DNA of 64,000 nucleotides. It comes from Physcia stellaris. Its lineage: Eukaryota > Ascomycota > Lecanoromycetes > Caliciales > Physciaceae. The stretch is from contig JABSSW010000062.1 in the NCBI GenBank assembly GCA_018902385.1, positions 124,001 through 188,000 on the forward strand. The letters are read 5' to 3'. How positions within the stretch are numbered: the stretch's first letter is position 1; the number at the start of each line of letters is the position of its first letter. Positions 46,638 through 58,847 of this stretch are shown piece by piece. A program made the translations under genes and the position numbers. A model generated the notes under the pieces. That model saw nothing but the letters and a program-made list of their open reading frames with translations. It was not told the origin of the DNA and did not search any database.

Positions 46638-48922
46638 CGTGACCAGTGAAGTTTCTAAAGGATGGGAATGACGGAAGATTATGCTGTGTAAAGGCTTGAA
46701 TGGAAATTGTGGGTAATTCAGTACCCTTCTCTAAGTCTTACGTTGATCGAGAGTTGATTGACAGAGGTGACTCAGATTATAAGATTGTCACTGGTGCGGA
46801 ATATCGCATATTGTCAAAATAACGTGGTCATACATAGGAGGTTGAAGTGGAGCAATGAGGTCAGTGAACATAATCGTGTTGCACTACTCGCTTCCGCGTA
46901 AGAACATCCCAGACAAGGCTCTGCGGTCCAACGAGCGGAGCTATGCCCGGACTCGTGATGCACGAAAAGGCAGTTTCGACAAGCATGCCTGCCCAAGCAT
47001 GGAAATATTCACTCTGTAACCATCTACAACTGACACAGGAAATCGCGGTAGACTGACACGGAGCTCGATGCATGGGTAATAGATATACTTCTATCTCAGT
47101 GCATCCGGAAACTGCATCGGTGATGAGTCGGCGGTGTAGCAACTATTGAATGTAGCCAAACACACAAGAGATCGCCACGTAGGGGTTGTTGGAACGCTGA
47201 ATTCTTCCAGCTAATGCCGCGTACAATCGTACAGTAGCTGTGCGGGGCTTGCATTCGAAGATGTGGTTTGCATTTCGGGACTTTACTCTGAGCGTTTCGA
47301 GCTTAACCCTAAGCGTTGTGGCTGTTGTCAGGGTTAGAGCATCGCCAACGCTTCCTTGGACAAATGAGATAGATCGAGACAGCGCTTTCAGAGGAAGAGG
47401 TGCGAAAAGGAGGTTCCATTTGGTAATCATACCTAACATATCTTAACCAACATTCCCGCTTCAATGCACAATTCCGTCTTGGCTCTAGTAATGAAGAGAT
47501 TTCAAGGCTTTATGCGCTAGATCACCTTATCTGGAAGGTAAGAAAGTCGGTATACGAGACCAAACACGATCAAGTTCCCGTGATGGCATAAACTTAGAAT
47601 TCTGCTCATCACCGAGTCTCTACATCCAGACACCATTCCATGGGCGATATGGTGCACTGAACCACTTGCACTATCGGTGCACCACGGTTTCTAGCCCAAA
47701 TGATGCGTACAGAGACCCACACCCTCCTGACAGAACTTATACTATGGGTTTCCATGCGGCCCATTTCGGTACGGTGCAATGCAGAGGGTCGTGATTACGA
47801 TCTGTACGATGATGCAAATGATTTTGGATATTTCAATATTAAATGCTACAATCTTATGAGATTGGAGTTGTGAATGCATAAATCACATTCTCATTTGTGC
47901 ATAAAATTTGTGCTTGCACAATTATGCAACAAACCTCGCGTCAAACACGCGTCAAGAACGCGTGTGGGATTGAGAAACATCAACAAACTATCGATGCACC
48001 ACCATTTTCGTGATACGGTTCGGTGCGAGACCTCAGCCGTACGGTTTGCTACGAAATTTCCGTGGTGCAGTGCGGTGCAGAGCCTTTTTTGTACGGTTTG
48101 CACCGTTGGGTGCCTTGCTGAATTACAAAGCCCACGCCTCCTCTTTCTTCCCGCAAGATTACAGTGAGAATGAAATTTGAATCCTGTCAGATAAGCCCTG
48201 TTGCCTGCTTTCGGCTTCTTACAATTAGAGTGGCAATCTCGGCTCCGTCGCGCAAAAGCCCCGACGTAGACTCAGGCTCACGCGTCACGCGACTCGCTCC
48301 AAGGTTTGCCGAACGTGCATCCCAATACAAAGATCGTGCTTGGTGAGTGAATTTCTCCTCTTGTATCAACTGCTCTTATATAATTTCAGCTCCGTAACAA
48401 ATCATCACATAAAGAGAGTTATTGTTTCATAAAAGGTCATACACTTTCTCCATTCATGTGGTGTTCTGCCCATGCGAAATGTCTTGCGGGTGCCATAGAT
48501 CGCTACATCCTGTGCCTCCTCTCACCCTAACCAATACCCTCATTGGTGATTATCCAGTAAAGTCTCTGGTGGCTGGTCGTCTGCTTATGCTAGCGTCCAG
48601 GCAGGAGATGACCTGGCAAATGTGGGGGACGGCGATATGGAAAATGAGAAGAGCGACAAGGAGTGACGATCAAATATCCTTTGAGTGGAAAGAAACTCTG
48701 TCATTACACGTGCTGGACATGCTGGAGGGAGAGTCTTCCTGGCCGATAAAAGATACATTTATCTCGCTAAGAAGTGAGTCTGCTCTATATGCGTTTAGAA
48801 AAAAGGTCGACGAAGGTGCAGTCTATATCAGCCTCGCACCTGATCGCCCATGAAGGTCTCCGATCCTATCATCAACCGCTTCTTCAGACATCATGACACT
48901 AAACGCCTAACAATACCGAAGA
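46638..48922. other. 2.3-kb gene-poor region with CGGTGC/CGGTAC-rich repeat
   Basis: No secure gene. A frame at 48422-48853 (ATG near 48479) is unsupported. From about 47650 to 48110 there are repeated CGGTGC, CGGTAC and GTACGG motifs in both orientations; CCGTGGTGCA at 48060 is inverted at about 47678. This may be a degenerate transposon end, see findings. Confidence 0.35.
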
Positions 48923-51900
48923 TCAATCGTCAAGATGGCTTGCGATTAGCTGAGCTACCCTCTTCATGCTCTCGGCTGATCTCAACATAGTGTAATGGTT
49001 TGCGTCGTCGACCACACTCACTCTCAGATTTTTCTCTCCAACAAGATCCCTCCATCCGTCGCCATTGAAGTTGGTGCGGTTGTTGAGGAGCCATGTCATT
49101 TCCCGAGTATCCTCCGACCCGTCTAGTGGAAGCTCTGGACGCGGATCTCCAGGATTCTTACAGAGTCCATCGCGCGCGTAGATCAACCGTGTTAAAGGCG
49201 CCTTCATGTGTGAAGAGAATGGGACAGGAATATATCGGTCCAACATGGTGATGAACGCCGTGAAGTGAGGCCGAAGCCATTCTGGGGGCTCGCGACCTTT
49301 CATGCCAAACAGATCCAGCGATTCCAAAAAGTCGTACATCGCCTTGGGAGGACTTTGAATTCCGATAGGATTAGGAGAGTCGAGCAAGATGAGCTTTGCC
49401 GTCGTCTCGCCTTGTCTTGCAAATTGTTGCGCTGCCTCAAACGCCAGAATACCTCCAGCGGACCAACCACCAACATTGTAAGGTCCAACCGGCTGCCTGC
49501 GTCTGATCTCCACACAGAATTTGGACACGTACTCTGGGAGAGAACAGCGGAGATCCTGGGGTGTCTTCAACCAGGGACAGTTGAGACAGTACACGGCCCA
49601 GTCAGAGGAGATTGCCGGCAGCGTACTATAGGAAGACGCAGACCCTGCTCCGTCAGGGAAGAGCCACAGAATCCCTTTAGAGCTTTTTGAAGATCCTTGA
49701 AGTCGGATGGACGTAGCATGTGGAGGGCTAGTAGCGTCTATCTCTTCCATGGGGATGCCGACACTCTTTGCAACGGTAGCGCCGACTGTGGCCGTGACTT
49801 CAGGCTCGCTATCAACGGAAGTAGCATCCGTGTCGTCTCCTAAGTGGATCTCATCCTCTTCGGGAGGCGGCGTTGAACTGTCTAGGGTATCTGATACTTC
49901 TTGCTCTAACGGCGCGAAATGACGAATTACATCGTTCAAAGTAGGGAAGTCGACGAAAACCGAAGGGGACATGTCCAAGTGTAGTTCATCCTGTGCACGG
50001 CTGGAAATATTGATGGATAACAAGGAGTCGATGCCGAGGTCGACAAAAGAAGCGTTAGGATCCAGTTGCGCAATGTCGAGGCCGGTCTCTTCGGCTAATA
50101 TTGCTTTGAACTGGGTGATAACTGTACTCTGCGCTGGCACATGCGTAGCGCTCAAGGGACCTGGTACAGCTTTTGGCTCTGGTGTGGCAATCGAGTTATC
50201 CGGCACTAAGCGCTGCTGAGGTTTCGCGACATTAGGTTGACTCCTAGATGGCAAGAGACGGTCGAGAACAGAGCGCCGAACACGTTGAAACTGGAAACTG
50301 TCAGCAAAGTCGCATGCGTAGACGACGAGCCCAAACGTACTTTCACTCCCTCGAAGATTGCAATGATTTTGCCGTTTTCCAACACATATGTGTCTCCGGC
50401 ATACATTGCGCCATCGTCGTCCTGGGGAATCATCTTGTTATAAGTCCGGTACAATTTGTCGTACTCGAATTTCTTCGCGCACCGCAGGGCACTCCAACCA
50501 TGGTTGATAAAAGCGTAATCTTTCGTGTTGATGTTACCATTACCGTTCATAATGAACCCAGCGATATGCCCAAGACTATCGATCCAGCATGGATTCCACG
50601 AAAATCCATCGTCACCAATCTGAAACTTAACCTGCGCAGTAGCCTCGAACCCCTCAGCATCTAGGATTACTTCCTGCATTCCCTGATAATCGTTGGCGTA
50701 TTCCACCAAAGTGCTGAAAAGCTTGTAAGTAAGTCCGCGTTACACGAGTCGGAGTACGAGCGCACTCTCAATGGCCATTACGTCGCTACCCGTCAATAAG
50801 GCTCTGAATCTGTGGTGTGTTCGACGGGCAGTTGTCGTGTAAGACAAAGCTGGTAAAGACATATTGGCATTCTTAGCAAGATGCTTGAGCAGCGAGGCCA
50901 TGTTCGCTTTCAGAGACTTCAAGCTATTCGCTGTTATAGCAACAGGATGTAGCACACGAGTATCGGTCCTGGAAGTCTCTTGCCGGTACTCGGGTGCGTC
51001 TTCGAGAAGGACAGCTGTATTCCCACCAGCGGCACTGAAGTTATTTAGGAAACTGAGACGCTTCCCACCTGGGGATTGGCTTCGCGTCCACGCGGTGGGC
51101 TTGAACGCAATTTTGACGTTACGCTCCGCAAGATCAAGAGGGTAATGCTTGTTAATTCGGTTTTTGATACCCACATGAGGAGGTATCTCGTTGTGTTGCA
51201 TCATCATGAGCACTTTAATCAATGCGGATACACCAGAAGCAGACTCAGCATGACCAACATTTGCTTTGACCCCACCCAAGTGCAAAGGGTGGTTAGGCAT
51301 GCGCTCATGACCTGGAACCATTGCAGCAAGGACAGAGGACATCTCCGCAGCATCCCCAGCCTGTGTACCAGTACCATGCATCTGTCAGAGACCTTTATTA
51401 GGATGATTGAATAGGCACTCGAGGACCTTAGAACATACCTCAACATAGTCAATGTCGATCGGTCTAGTGTTAGATTGTCGAAGAATACGCTTGAACAAGG
51501 AAAGCTGATCCCCTTCGTGCGGCCGAGTAATAGATTCTGTCTGACCACAATGATTGGTATCCACGCCAGCCTGTAGGAAAATTTGGAATTAGCATTGCCG
51601 CTCTCAGGCAACAAATGATCCCAAGACTATATTCCAGAAGTGATGGCTTAATACAAATGGGGAAAAAGTAAAGTGAGCTCTGAAAAGACTTACTATAACG
51701 CCATAGATAGGATCATTGTCAGCTTCGGCGTCCTCAAGGCGTTTTAATACCACAGAAGCAACTGCATCTGCTCTGCAATAGCCACTGGCTTCGTCATCGA
51801 AGGGATTACAATTCCCGGTAGTCGAGAGAAAATGACCCCTGTCTAGCCCAGCAAAATTATCCGGATTGGTGAGAATATTGGTGCCGCCGGCTATTGCAGT

Positions 51901-53808
51901 GTCACATCCACCCTGCCGCAGAGATTGGCATGCTACGTGGAGAGCTGCAAAACTGGAAGAGCATGCAGTGTCGAGACTAATACTAGGGCCTGAGAATCGG
52001 AAAAAGAAACTATGCAGTCGTGAGCAGTGAGATACGTCCAGGAGAAGGGAGAGACGCACGTGATTCGACCTGGTACAAATGCCCGGTTGCCGCCGGGAAT
52101 GAAGTAAGTGCCTACATTTTGGCCGCTGTTGACCTCACGCCAGTCATCGCTGGTCGTTCCAAAGAAGACGCCAACCCGGTCGCGTTGAGATGAAGGTGTA
52201 CGATCGGGTACAAAGCCTGCCATCTCCAGCGCTTCGTACGTGGTCATCAACGCCAAACGCTGAGCGGGATCAGTATCGTCCGCCTCTTTGGGAGACAGGT
52301 GGAAGAAGCGGGCATCAAACAATCCCTACGTGATGGTCAGCATTTAATAAGGAACTCGAGACGATTTACATACTGGTTCCTCGATAAAGCAACCGTACTT
52401 AACTTTGCTTGTGTTCTTCGTAGCCCCAGAAGGGTCATAATGCGCCTTCCAGTCGAACCGATCTTCCGGGATGGTCCGATGTGTGTCTTTCCCGGAACGC
52501 AATACTTCCCAAAACTCATCGTTGGAAGCTGCATCTGGAAAGCGGCCAGAGAACCCGGTGATAGCAATTTTGGCATCTTGAAATCGCCCTGTCGGCATGC
52601 CAGGTCCATCATTCTCAACAGTAGCGCTGAGAGCGTTGCTGATAGATACGCATTTGCTCTTGGTGGAGCTCAGAGTCGAGGATAAAAGTGCGGCGGCATT
52701 AGAGGCACAAGGCAGAACAGTCCATCCCTGGTCTATCTCCCCTGCGCTATCAGATCGCCAAAAGTAGGAAGAATCTTATCCCACCGAATTTGCTGGCAAA
52801 GGGTATCATGAATAGCTTGACCTAGGAGTTCCTCAAAACTACATTCTTGAACTAAAAGTCCGGACGCGGGAGATATGATGGGAATTTGAAGCCTATGTGA
52901 CTCAAAACTCCCTGCCATCGGCTTATAGATGTCCTTCACCACATCTCCAGACCCATAGAGATGTAGGGCATGGAAGGGTGTCTCAATAGGCAAGAAGTGA
53001 GCCTTCAGTTTCGTAGTGCTCAACAGATCCTCGAGTATGCTTGGTAGTCCACTGATGGTCACATTGGTCGGAGTGACAGTGCTTATAAACGGAAGATTTC
53101 TCTTCGGTATACCCTTAAAAGATCAACATAACTCTGGTCAGAAATAGAGGACGTTTCCTACCCTTTTCAGTGCATAATCCTCGATTAATTCCGCAGCAGG
53201 TTTCTCCGATAAAGCGACTACAGCAGACCACGACTTTGGCCTTGAAAACTGTGGCCTTTCCAGATCTCGCTGAACCTTGAATGAGTGGAGGCCAGTCCGG
53301 AACGATTGAATAACCGCCTGTATACCAGCTGGTATGAGCTCAGCGATGCTTCGAGAAGTTGAGATGGCAGCTGTGGCAAACGATCCAGTGCAAAGCCCAA
53401 GCATATACGTGTTTTCTGAGGTAGGATACACGAGTTGAGGCTTTCCGTAATGGCTAACGATAAGTGGTCAGCAATGCGCGCTACGTAGTCGACAAAAGCA
53501 TGGTACTACCTGATGAAACGGCCAATCTGATACACGGAGAGGAGTGCGAATCGTAAAGCCGGTGCCCCTTCCGTCTGATTGACATTTTCAAGAAGATCAG
53601 CCAATTCCGTAAATCTTGGCAGCCAATTCTGTTCTAGCTGTGACAGCGAGGCAAACTCGTGACGAAACGCAAATGAAACGCGAGTAAAGAAGTCGGAAAG
53701 GCTGGCATTGCCCCTAATATGTATGAGCTGCTTGAGGTCTCGCTGGAAGCTGTAGGTCAAGTCACCGAAGACGACTATCGTCTTCATGGGAGGCGAAAGG
53801 CCGTTCAT
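48923..53808 (-). pseudogene. Non-reducing polyketide synthase, broken: SAT-KS-(MAT lost)-partial PT-ACP-TE
   Basis: Eight exons: 53808-53510, 53453-53162, 53113-52374, 52325-52060, 52009-51694, 51570-51439, 51381-50341 and 50290-48923. In order: SAT (KTIVVFGD, active Cys in GLCTGS, His in ETPFHALHLYG); KS ([39 protein letters not shown]); KS-MAT linker ([14 protein letters not shown]); then directly the C-terminal PT half ([10 protein letters not shown], Asp in [11 protein letters not shown]); ACP (FVDLGIDSLLS); TE (GGWSAGG, DSPNP, NHYTM). The MAT domain and the PT half with its catalytic His, about 600 residues, are absent. A TAA at 50740-50742 lies in frame at the junction. A further one-base frameshift sits at the GGGG run near 52734, between SAT and KS. 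NR-PKSs build aromatic polyketides; this one cannot load extender units by itself. Confidence 0.92.
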
Positions 53809-54417
53809 GTTGAATGGAGTAGAATTTACCCGGTAAAGTAGTACTGATCATTCGTTGTACAACCCAACCACCAGACTATATACGTTGATGTATTTGGTCT
53901 CCCAAGGGTTTGGTAAGTTGTGCGTAATTATGGTCTGCAGCCCGAAATCCGGGTAGAAAATTATGCCGCGTCAGCCCATGGGATTCTTAGCTCATGATAA
54001 CGTTTCGATGCAACGTTATGATAGTCTGCTGCCCGAAGGTCCCCGGGAAAGAATATTGCGGCGTCTGCCATGTTAGCTGGACCGAGGTGAAGACTCGGTA
54101 AGCATATCATGTACTCGCACAACAGCGGATGTTCTCCATCGCAGACACGAAAGAGTCGTTCTAAAAGGTTTGTCATTGTTCATTTGAGTCTCTAGGCTGA
54201 TAATGAAACCGGTGAGCGAATTGGTACAAGGCACACATCGGGAAGTACCGGTGTTGTTCTTGACGGTATACCGTCGTGTATCACTGCTGACCGAGAGCTA
54301 TCGGCGATGAGTTTGTTGTTTACTATAACTGAGCCGACCCTGCTTTCAAATACGCAATCCAAATCACGTTTGGAAAGTTGTATCAGCTCTTGCTCACCGC
54401 TACTACCCTGTAAGAAA
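53809..54417. promoter_or_regulatory. Divergent PKS/EthD promoter with duplicated CCG...CGG modules
   Basis: Two diverged direct copies, about 53923-53981 and 54014-54072, share GTCTGC, GCCCGAA, CGGG, a TATGCCGCG/TATTGCGGCG core and a CAGCCCATG/CTGCCATG end. Copy 1 contains CCG-N5-CGG (53942-53952) and copy 2 CCG-N8-CGG (54033-54046). Inverted CGG triplets are the usual half-sites of fungal Zn2Cys6 activators, which commonly control such clusters. No regulator gene is seen in the window. Confidence 0.6.
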
Positions 54418-54946
54418 ATGGGATCCTTCAGCCAAGAACCTCGGCGCTTGTTCCAATGGACGGTCTGTGCTTATCGTAAGCCCGGCATGAGCGAAGAGGA
54501 TTACCACCAGTACATGAGTCAGAAGCATGCGCCATTGGTCAAAGGCGTTCTGGCAAAATATGGAATCGTGAAGTTTTCCATGGCAAGCATTGAATTTACG
54601 CCAGGTCAGCCAGCAAGGTCGAACTGACCCACTCTCTTAGACACATAATACAAGCGAGACACGAAAATTGATGGCAAAAATTGCTGGCCCCCAGTTCGAC
54701 AACCATGCCGACTACGATTGCTTCGTGCAGGCTATCTTCAAGGATGTCGAGGACTTCGTTCGTATGAAAGCAGACCCATATTATAGGGAGGTGGTAGCCC
54801 CAGACCACGAGAACTTTGCGGATACAACGCGATCGAGGTATGTAGGTGCGTCAATGATGGAGCCCTAGCGACTGATTCATTGTTGTTGAAGCATGACAAC
54901 GGGATGGGTTGAAGATCATGTCCTCGATGGGAAGATTGTTGAGTAA
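54418..54946 (+). CDS. EthD-domain protein (145 aa, three exons)
   Basis: Exons 54418-54617, 54655-54837 and 54892-54946. The start at 54418 gives MGSFSQEPRRLFQWTVCAYR. EthD-family signatures: RKPGMSEEDYHQYMSQKHAPLV, then ETRKLMAKIAGPQFDN, DYDCFVQAIFKDVEDFVRMK, DPYYREVVAPDHENFAD and the C-terminal MTTGWVEDHVLDGK. In aromatic-polyketide clusters, small EthD proteins act as decarboxylases or oxygenase/dehydratase-like enzymes on anthraquinone-type intermediates; here that is inference from context. It is divergently transcribed from the PKS and shares its promoter. The first intron is only 37 bp with a GTCGAA donor, so that junction is the weakest part of the model. Confidence 0.8.
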
Positions 54947-55535
54947 TTTTTGCATCTGGGCTTATCATTGATTGGATACACTGGAGACAAGAGCCAATCG
55001 CATCGAGGAACAGACGTAGAGGATTTGGTCTGTTAAAGAGGTCAGCACTACCGGAGATAACTAGATAGATTACCCAATTCTAGACTTCAATAGGTGCTTG
55101 AATAAGATTTCACTTCAGCTCGACTTGACTACAGCTTATTCAATTATTCTGCAAAACTTGGCAGCATCGACGAGGGATCTGTGCTCAACTGAAGGAGGCA
55201 ATACAGTTAATCGTTTTAGAAGACGCAAGTTCATCCTGCATCACTCGCTAGTAGATCCTTCTTGGTGTGTAGCAGTGTCCTGTCATGACAGCCCAGATTG
55301 CGATGGTCACATTGCTTTCAATATCCATTTGGCTTTAGTGTACCTTTCCTATTTTGACAAAGTCTAATACTTATCTATCAGGTAGCTCCAACACATTTTG
55401 AGAACACGGGAATGGACAAGATCCAAAGACTGTTCTTCCACAACGTCATTCTGAAGGTATTCAAGGGGCTATAATCAAGGAGCTATTCTATCTCCTGCCT
55501 ATCGTACTTCAGTAATCCATCCAAATACTGTTTTC
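54947..55535. other. Intergenic between convergent cluster genes
   Basis: 590 bp with no supported gene; it separates the 3' ends of the EthD and O-methyltransferase genes. Confidence 0.4.
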
Positions 55536-56748
55536 CTACACTTTGGCCGGGCGCTGGATTTCGATGATCGAGTGTTGACTTCCTTCAGGTCGTCGTATAG
55601 CGACGATTTGCAGTTGCTCGTCCACGCTGTGAATCAAAGCTTGCCAGTCCTCGACCTCCCTCTCTTTAGCCTTCAAGACCTGTCGCATCATCAGGTCTTT
55701 CTGACGCAAGGCTGCCTCTAATGTCTGAGAGCTTGTTCCTGGTGTAGGGAGAACCATGTCCATGATAACGATCCGGCTACCCTCTTTCAATACCTCAGCC
55801 AGTGCCTTCAGAATTCTCCTTGCATCTGAGTCGGCCCAGTCGTGGATGATCATTCGTAAGAGGTAGACGTCAGCATCTTTCACTGGCTGTGGCGTAAAGA
55901 AGTCATGTTCGATGAATTCAATCCTTCCCGAGACATCTGGGGGAAGCGATATGGCTTGAACTCGAGCGTTGAGGATAGGTTCTTGAAGATCCTGGACGAT
56001 GAAGCGAAGATTTGGAAATTTGTTTGCCAGTGCAATCGAGGCGCTCCCTGAGCTGCCGCCAACCTGTGCTGTATCAGTACTAGTTGATACTGCAACGAAC
56101 CAGAAAGATATCTCATACGTCAACGACTTTGGCTTCTCCCAGCGTGGCCCAGTCAAGCCCATGTAGAAGATGATTCACGCTAGCTCCCGCATGTACCGTG
56201 GACTGGCTCTTCATGTACTTTCCAAATTCTGCACTGAGCTCTGGATTCTCTCTGAGATGGTCGAAAAATGGGAGCTCAGTCTTCATGGCCAGATTGTATG
56301 CCGTCTCGTTGCCCTTGGCTGGGTCGGGCCACAGTCTAGTGGCTTGCGTGAACGCACTCATGCATGGCACAGAGCGATTAAGCAGGTACGACAGCCACGT
56401 CGCCATGTTCGCATTTTCAACAAAGACGGCCGAAAGCGCACTATGAGTTAGCCTTCCGTCTCCAGTTTCGGACAGAATGTTGACCGTCATTGCCATGCGT
56501 GCTACGGAGCGGAGGGTCGACTCTGGTACTTCGAGTTTTGTCGCAAGATCTGCATATGAGATGGATCCAGGTTGTAATGGGACTTCAGGGAAAGCCTTGA
56601 ACGTCCATAGCCATTCAATGCAATAGTATTGCTGTTGCTGTACCAGTATGTTCGTCAAGAAGTCGCTCGGCTGCTGCGTGAGCTGCACAATCCGCGTCGC
56701 CGAATCGAAAATATCTTGTCGCGTTCGAAGTTCTGTGAAGGCCTCCAT
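55536..56748 (-). CDS. O-methyltransferase, SAM-dependent COMT-like (385 aa, two exons)
   Basis: Exons 56748-56119 and 56063-55536. The N-terminal dimerisation/winged-helix region has ISYADLATKLEVPESTLRSVAR and LTHSALSAVFVENA. Next is the SAM-binding glycine motif spanning the intron (AKVVDV then GGSSGSASIALA), then FIVQDLQEPI, FIEHDFFTPQPV and LRMIIHDWADSDARRIL; the His there is the usual catalytic base. The C-terminus has GSRIVIMDMVLPTPG. It would methylate a phenolic hydroxyl, fitting a polyketide-tailoring role. It diverges from the P450 gene across a 400-bp shared promoter. No lesion was found. Confidence 0.92.
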
Positions 56749-57150
56749 TGTGGATTCAGTGTGCAGTCACTATGGACCGTCCGTTCTAATCAGACCATTA
56801 ACACTCCTAGCACAGTCTTGTGTGGCAGTTCAATCTAGTTTTCATGTATCGGAAATTTGGACGGATACGTCGGTTTTGCTCTCGGTGAGTCTGTACCCAG
56901 TAAAATAAAAAGCGTCGCTCAGCGTCATGTCGAGCTTACATAAGTGGAGTTCTGTGAGCCACCGGAGATTGAGGATAGAAATCGCTTTCTAGTAGTGTAA
57001 GATCTATATCCTAATTGCGACTCCCATTTGACAAGACCTTAGTCTCATCTCATCTCATCTCATTTCGTTCCAGAGACAGCCCAACATTACGGATTGGACA
57101 TAGTCAGCGTAATACCGAAGGTGTTTGTGTAACCACCTAATATTACAATC
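56749..57150. promoter_or_regulatory. Divergent OMT/P450 promoter
   Basis: 400 bp between divergent starts. It contains scattered CGG triplets (for example ACGGATACGTCGG near 56860 and ACCGGAG near 56960) and a CATCT pentanucleotide run at about 57044-57063. Confidence 0.5.
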
Positions 57151-58847
57151 ATGAATATACTTTATACAAATGCTTTGCCAATCGCAGCAGGTGTTATACT
57201 TTCATTTACCGCTTTTGTCCTATGGACTCGCCAGAAGAGACCGCTTAACAAGATCGATGGGCCAAAAGGCAACCTTCTGTTCGGTATCGGCCTGAGTCTT
57301 CCCCCAAAAGCAACGCAAAGACTACGTGAATGGGCCCAGCAGTATGGGGAAGTTTACAAGATTCGCATTGGCTGGTATCACTGGGTTATACTGAACAGCC
57401 CTGAGGCGATTAAGGAGGTTTTGGACAAACAGGTACATAGTAGTCTTCCCTTCTTGATTGTATAGACTTTAATAAACTTCACTGTGTAGTCGATCTCATG
57501 TTCGTCGAAAATGCCAGCACCGATAGGGGAACTGGTCGTCGGAAACATGAGGATGTTGACCATGCCTTATGGTCCGAAATGGCGTGCATATCGCACAATT
57601 GTGCACACTTTGTTGACACCGAAGATGGTCCAGACGTTCATTCCAGTTCAAACGCTGGAGATGAAACAGCTGATGTACAATCTGGCTTTCGAGAATTTCA
57701 ACAACGCCGCTTTCTACGGGCATCTTCGTCGAGCCCTTTTCTCCATCATGATGACGGCAGTTTACGGAAGACGTATCGATCGCGTAGATCATGAAGATAT
57801 TAGGTACTCTCAGCAGAGCGGCCAGCTTCTTGGAAAACTCGGAAAGGCCGGAACATTCATCGAGGATGAGATTCCTCCGCTAGCGAGACTTCCAGCATGG
57901 ATGCAGCCGTCAAGGAAGAAGGCGCTTGAGCATGCCAAATGGGTTCTTTGGGTCAAGATGCGGATGTGGAATAGTTTGCAAGAACAATTTGATAATGGTT
58001 CTGCACCGGATTGCTACGGAGCGGACATCATGCGGAGCGACTACGCGTCGCAAGGACTTGTGAAAGAAGACTGTGCTTGGATTGCAGGAGGTATGCCAGC
58101 CTGTATCTTTTAGTGGAGTCAGTCACTGATGTTTCTGCAGGTCTTGTGGAAGCTGGATCCCAGACGTCTGCAGGAACACTTAGCAACCTCATTCTTTACC
58201 TTGCTGCGACACCCAAGGCTCAGATCAAGGCATTCGAAGAGCTTCAAGCAGTGGTCGGAGAAACTCGTGCCCCAACATACGATGATCTCGCCAATCTACC
58301 CTATATCAACGCATGTCTCAAAGAAATTTTGCGCCTTTGTCCTGCCCCGCCATGGATCTTGAGACATTTTACCGACAACGAGGTCGTTTACAAAGGCTAT
58401 GTCATCCCCAAAGGCGTGGCTATCGTCGGTAACACAGCGGCGATCCACTTTGACCCCATTCGATACCCCGATCCGTTCGAATTCAAGCCCGAGCGTTACA
58501 TCAAACACACCAAGAGGTCAGCGGAGTATGCCGCCATGGCGGACCCTTATGCACGGGATCACTTTACTTTCGGCGCTGGCCGAAGAATATGCCCTGGGTC
58601 GCGGTTCGCCGAGAACGCGCTGCTGATAGCTTTGGCAAATATGGTTTGGGCGTTTGAAATCAAGCCACCCCCAGTTGTGGCTGGAGAGAAGGAGACAGGA
58701 CGGGTTGCCGCGATGAACCTGTCTGACGACGCATTTGATGAGGCGCCGGTGAAATCTGCGAAGCCGTTCAAGGTGGTGTTCTCGCCGCGCAGCGAAGCGA
58801 GGCTCCAGATTGTCAGACAAGACTGGCTTGCGCAGGGAAAAGCGTAG
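57151..58847 (+). CDS. Cytochrome P450 monooxygenase (529 aa, three exons)
   Basis: Exons 57151-57432, 57490-58090 and 58141-58847, all in phase. The N-terminal membrane anchor is LPIAAGVILSFTAFVLW, followed by a basic/Pro-Gly hinge (RQKRPLNKIDGPKG). C-helix: PYGPKWRAYRTIVHTLL. I-helix region: LVEAGSQTSAGTL, an AG-x-x-T type oxygen-binding groove. K-helix ExxR: KEILRLCP. Heme-binding loop FTFGAGRRICPG with the Cys ligand. It resembles the CYP families that act in fungal secondary metabolism on small aromatic substrates; the exact reaction is unknown. Placed between the O-methyltransferase and SDR genes. No lesion. Confidence 0.94.

Noticed and set aside
48923-53808. A novel fungal AT-less (trans-acyltransferase) polyketide synthase
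   Set aside because: The deletion also removes the N-terminal half of PT with its catalytic His, and an in-frame stop and a frameshift are present. A broken gene or assembly gap explains all of this more simply than a working trans-AT system.
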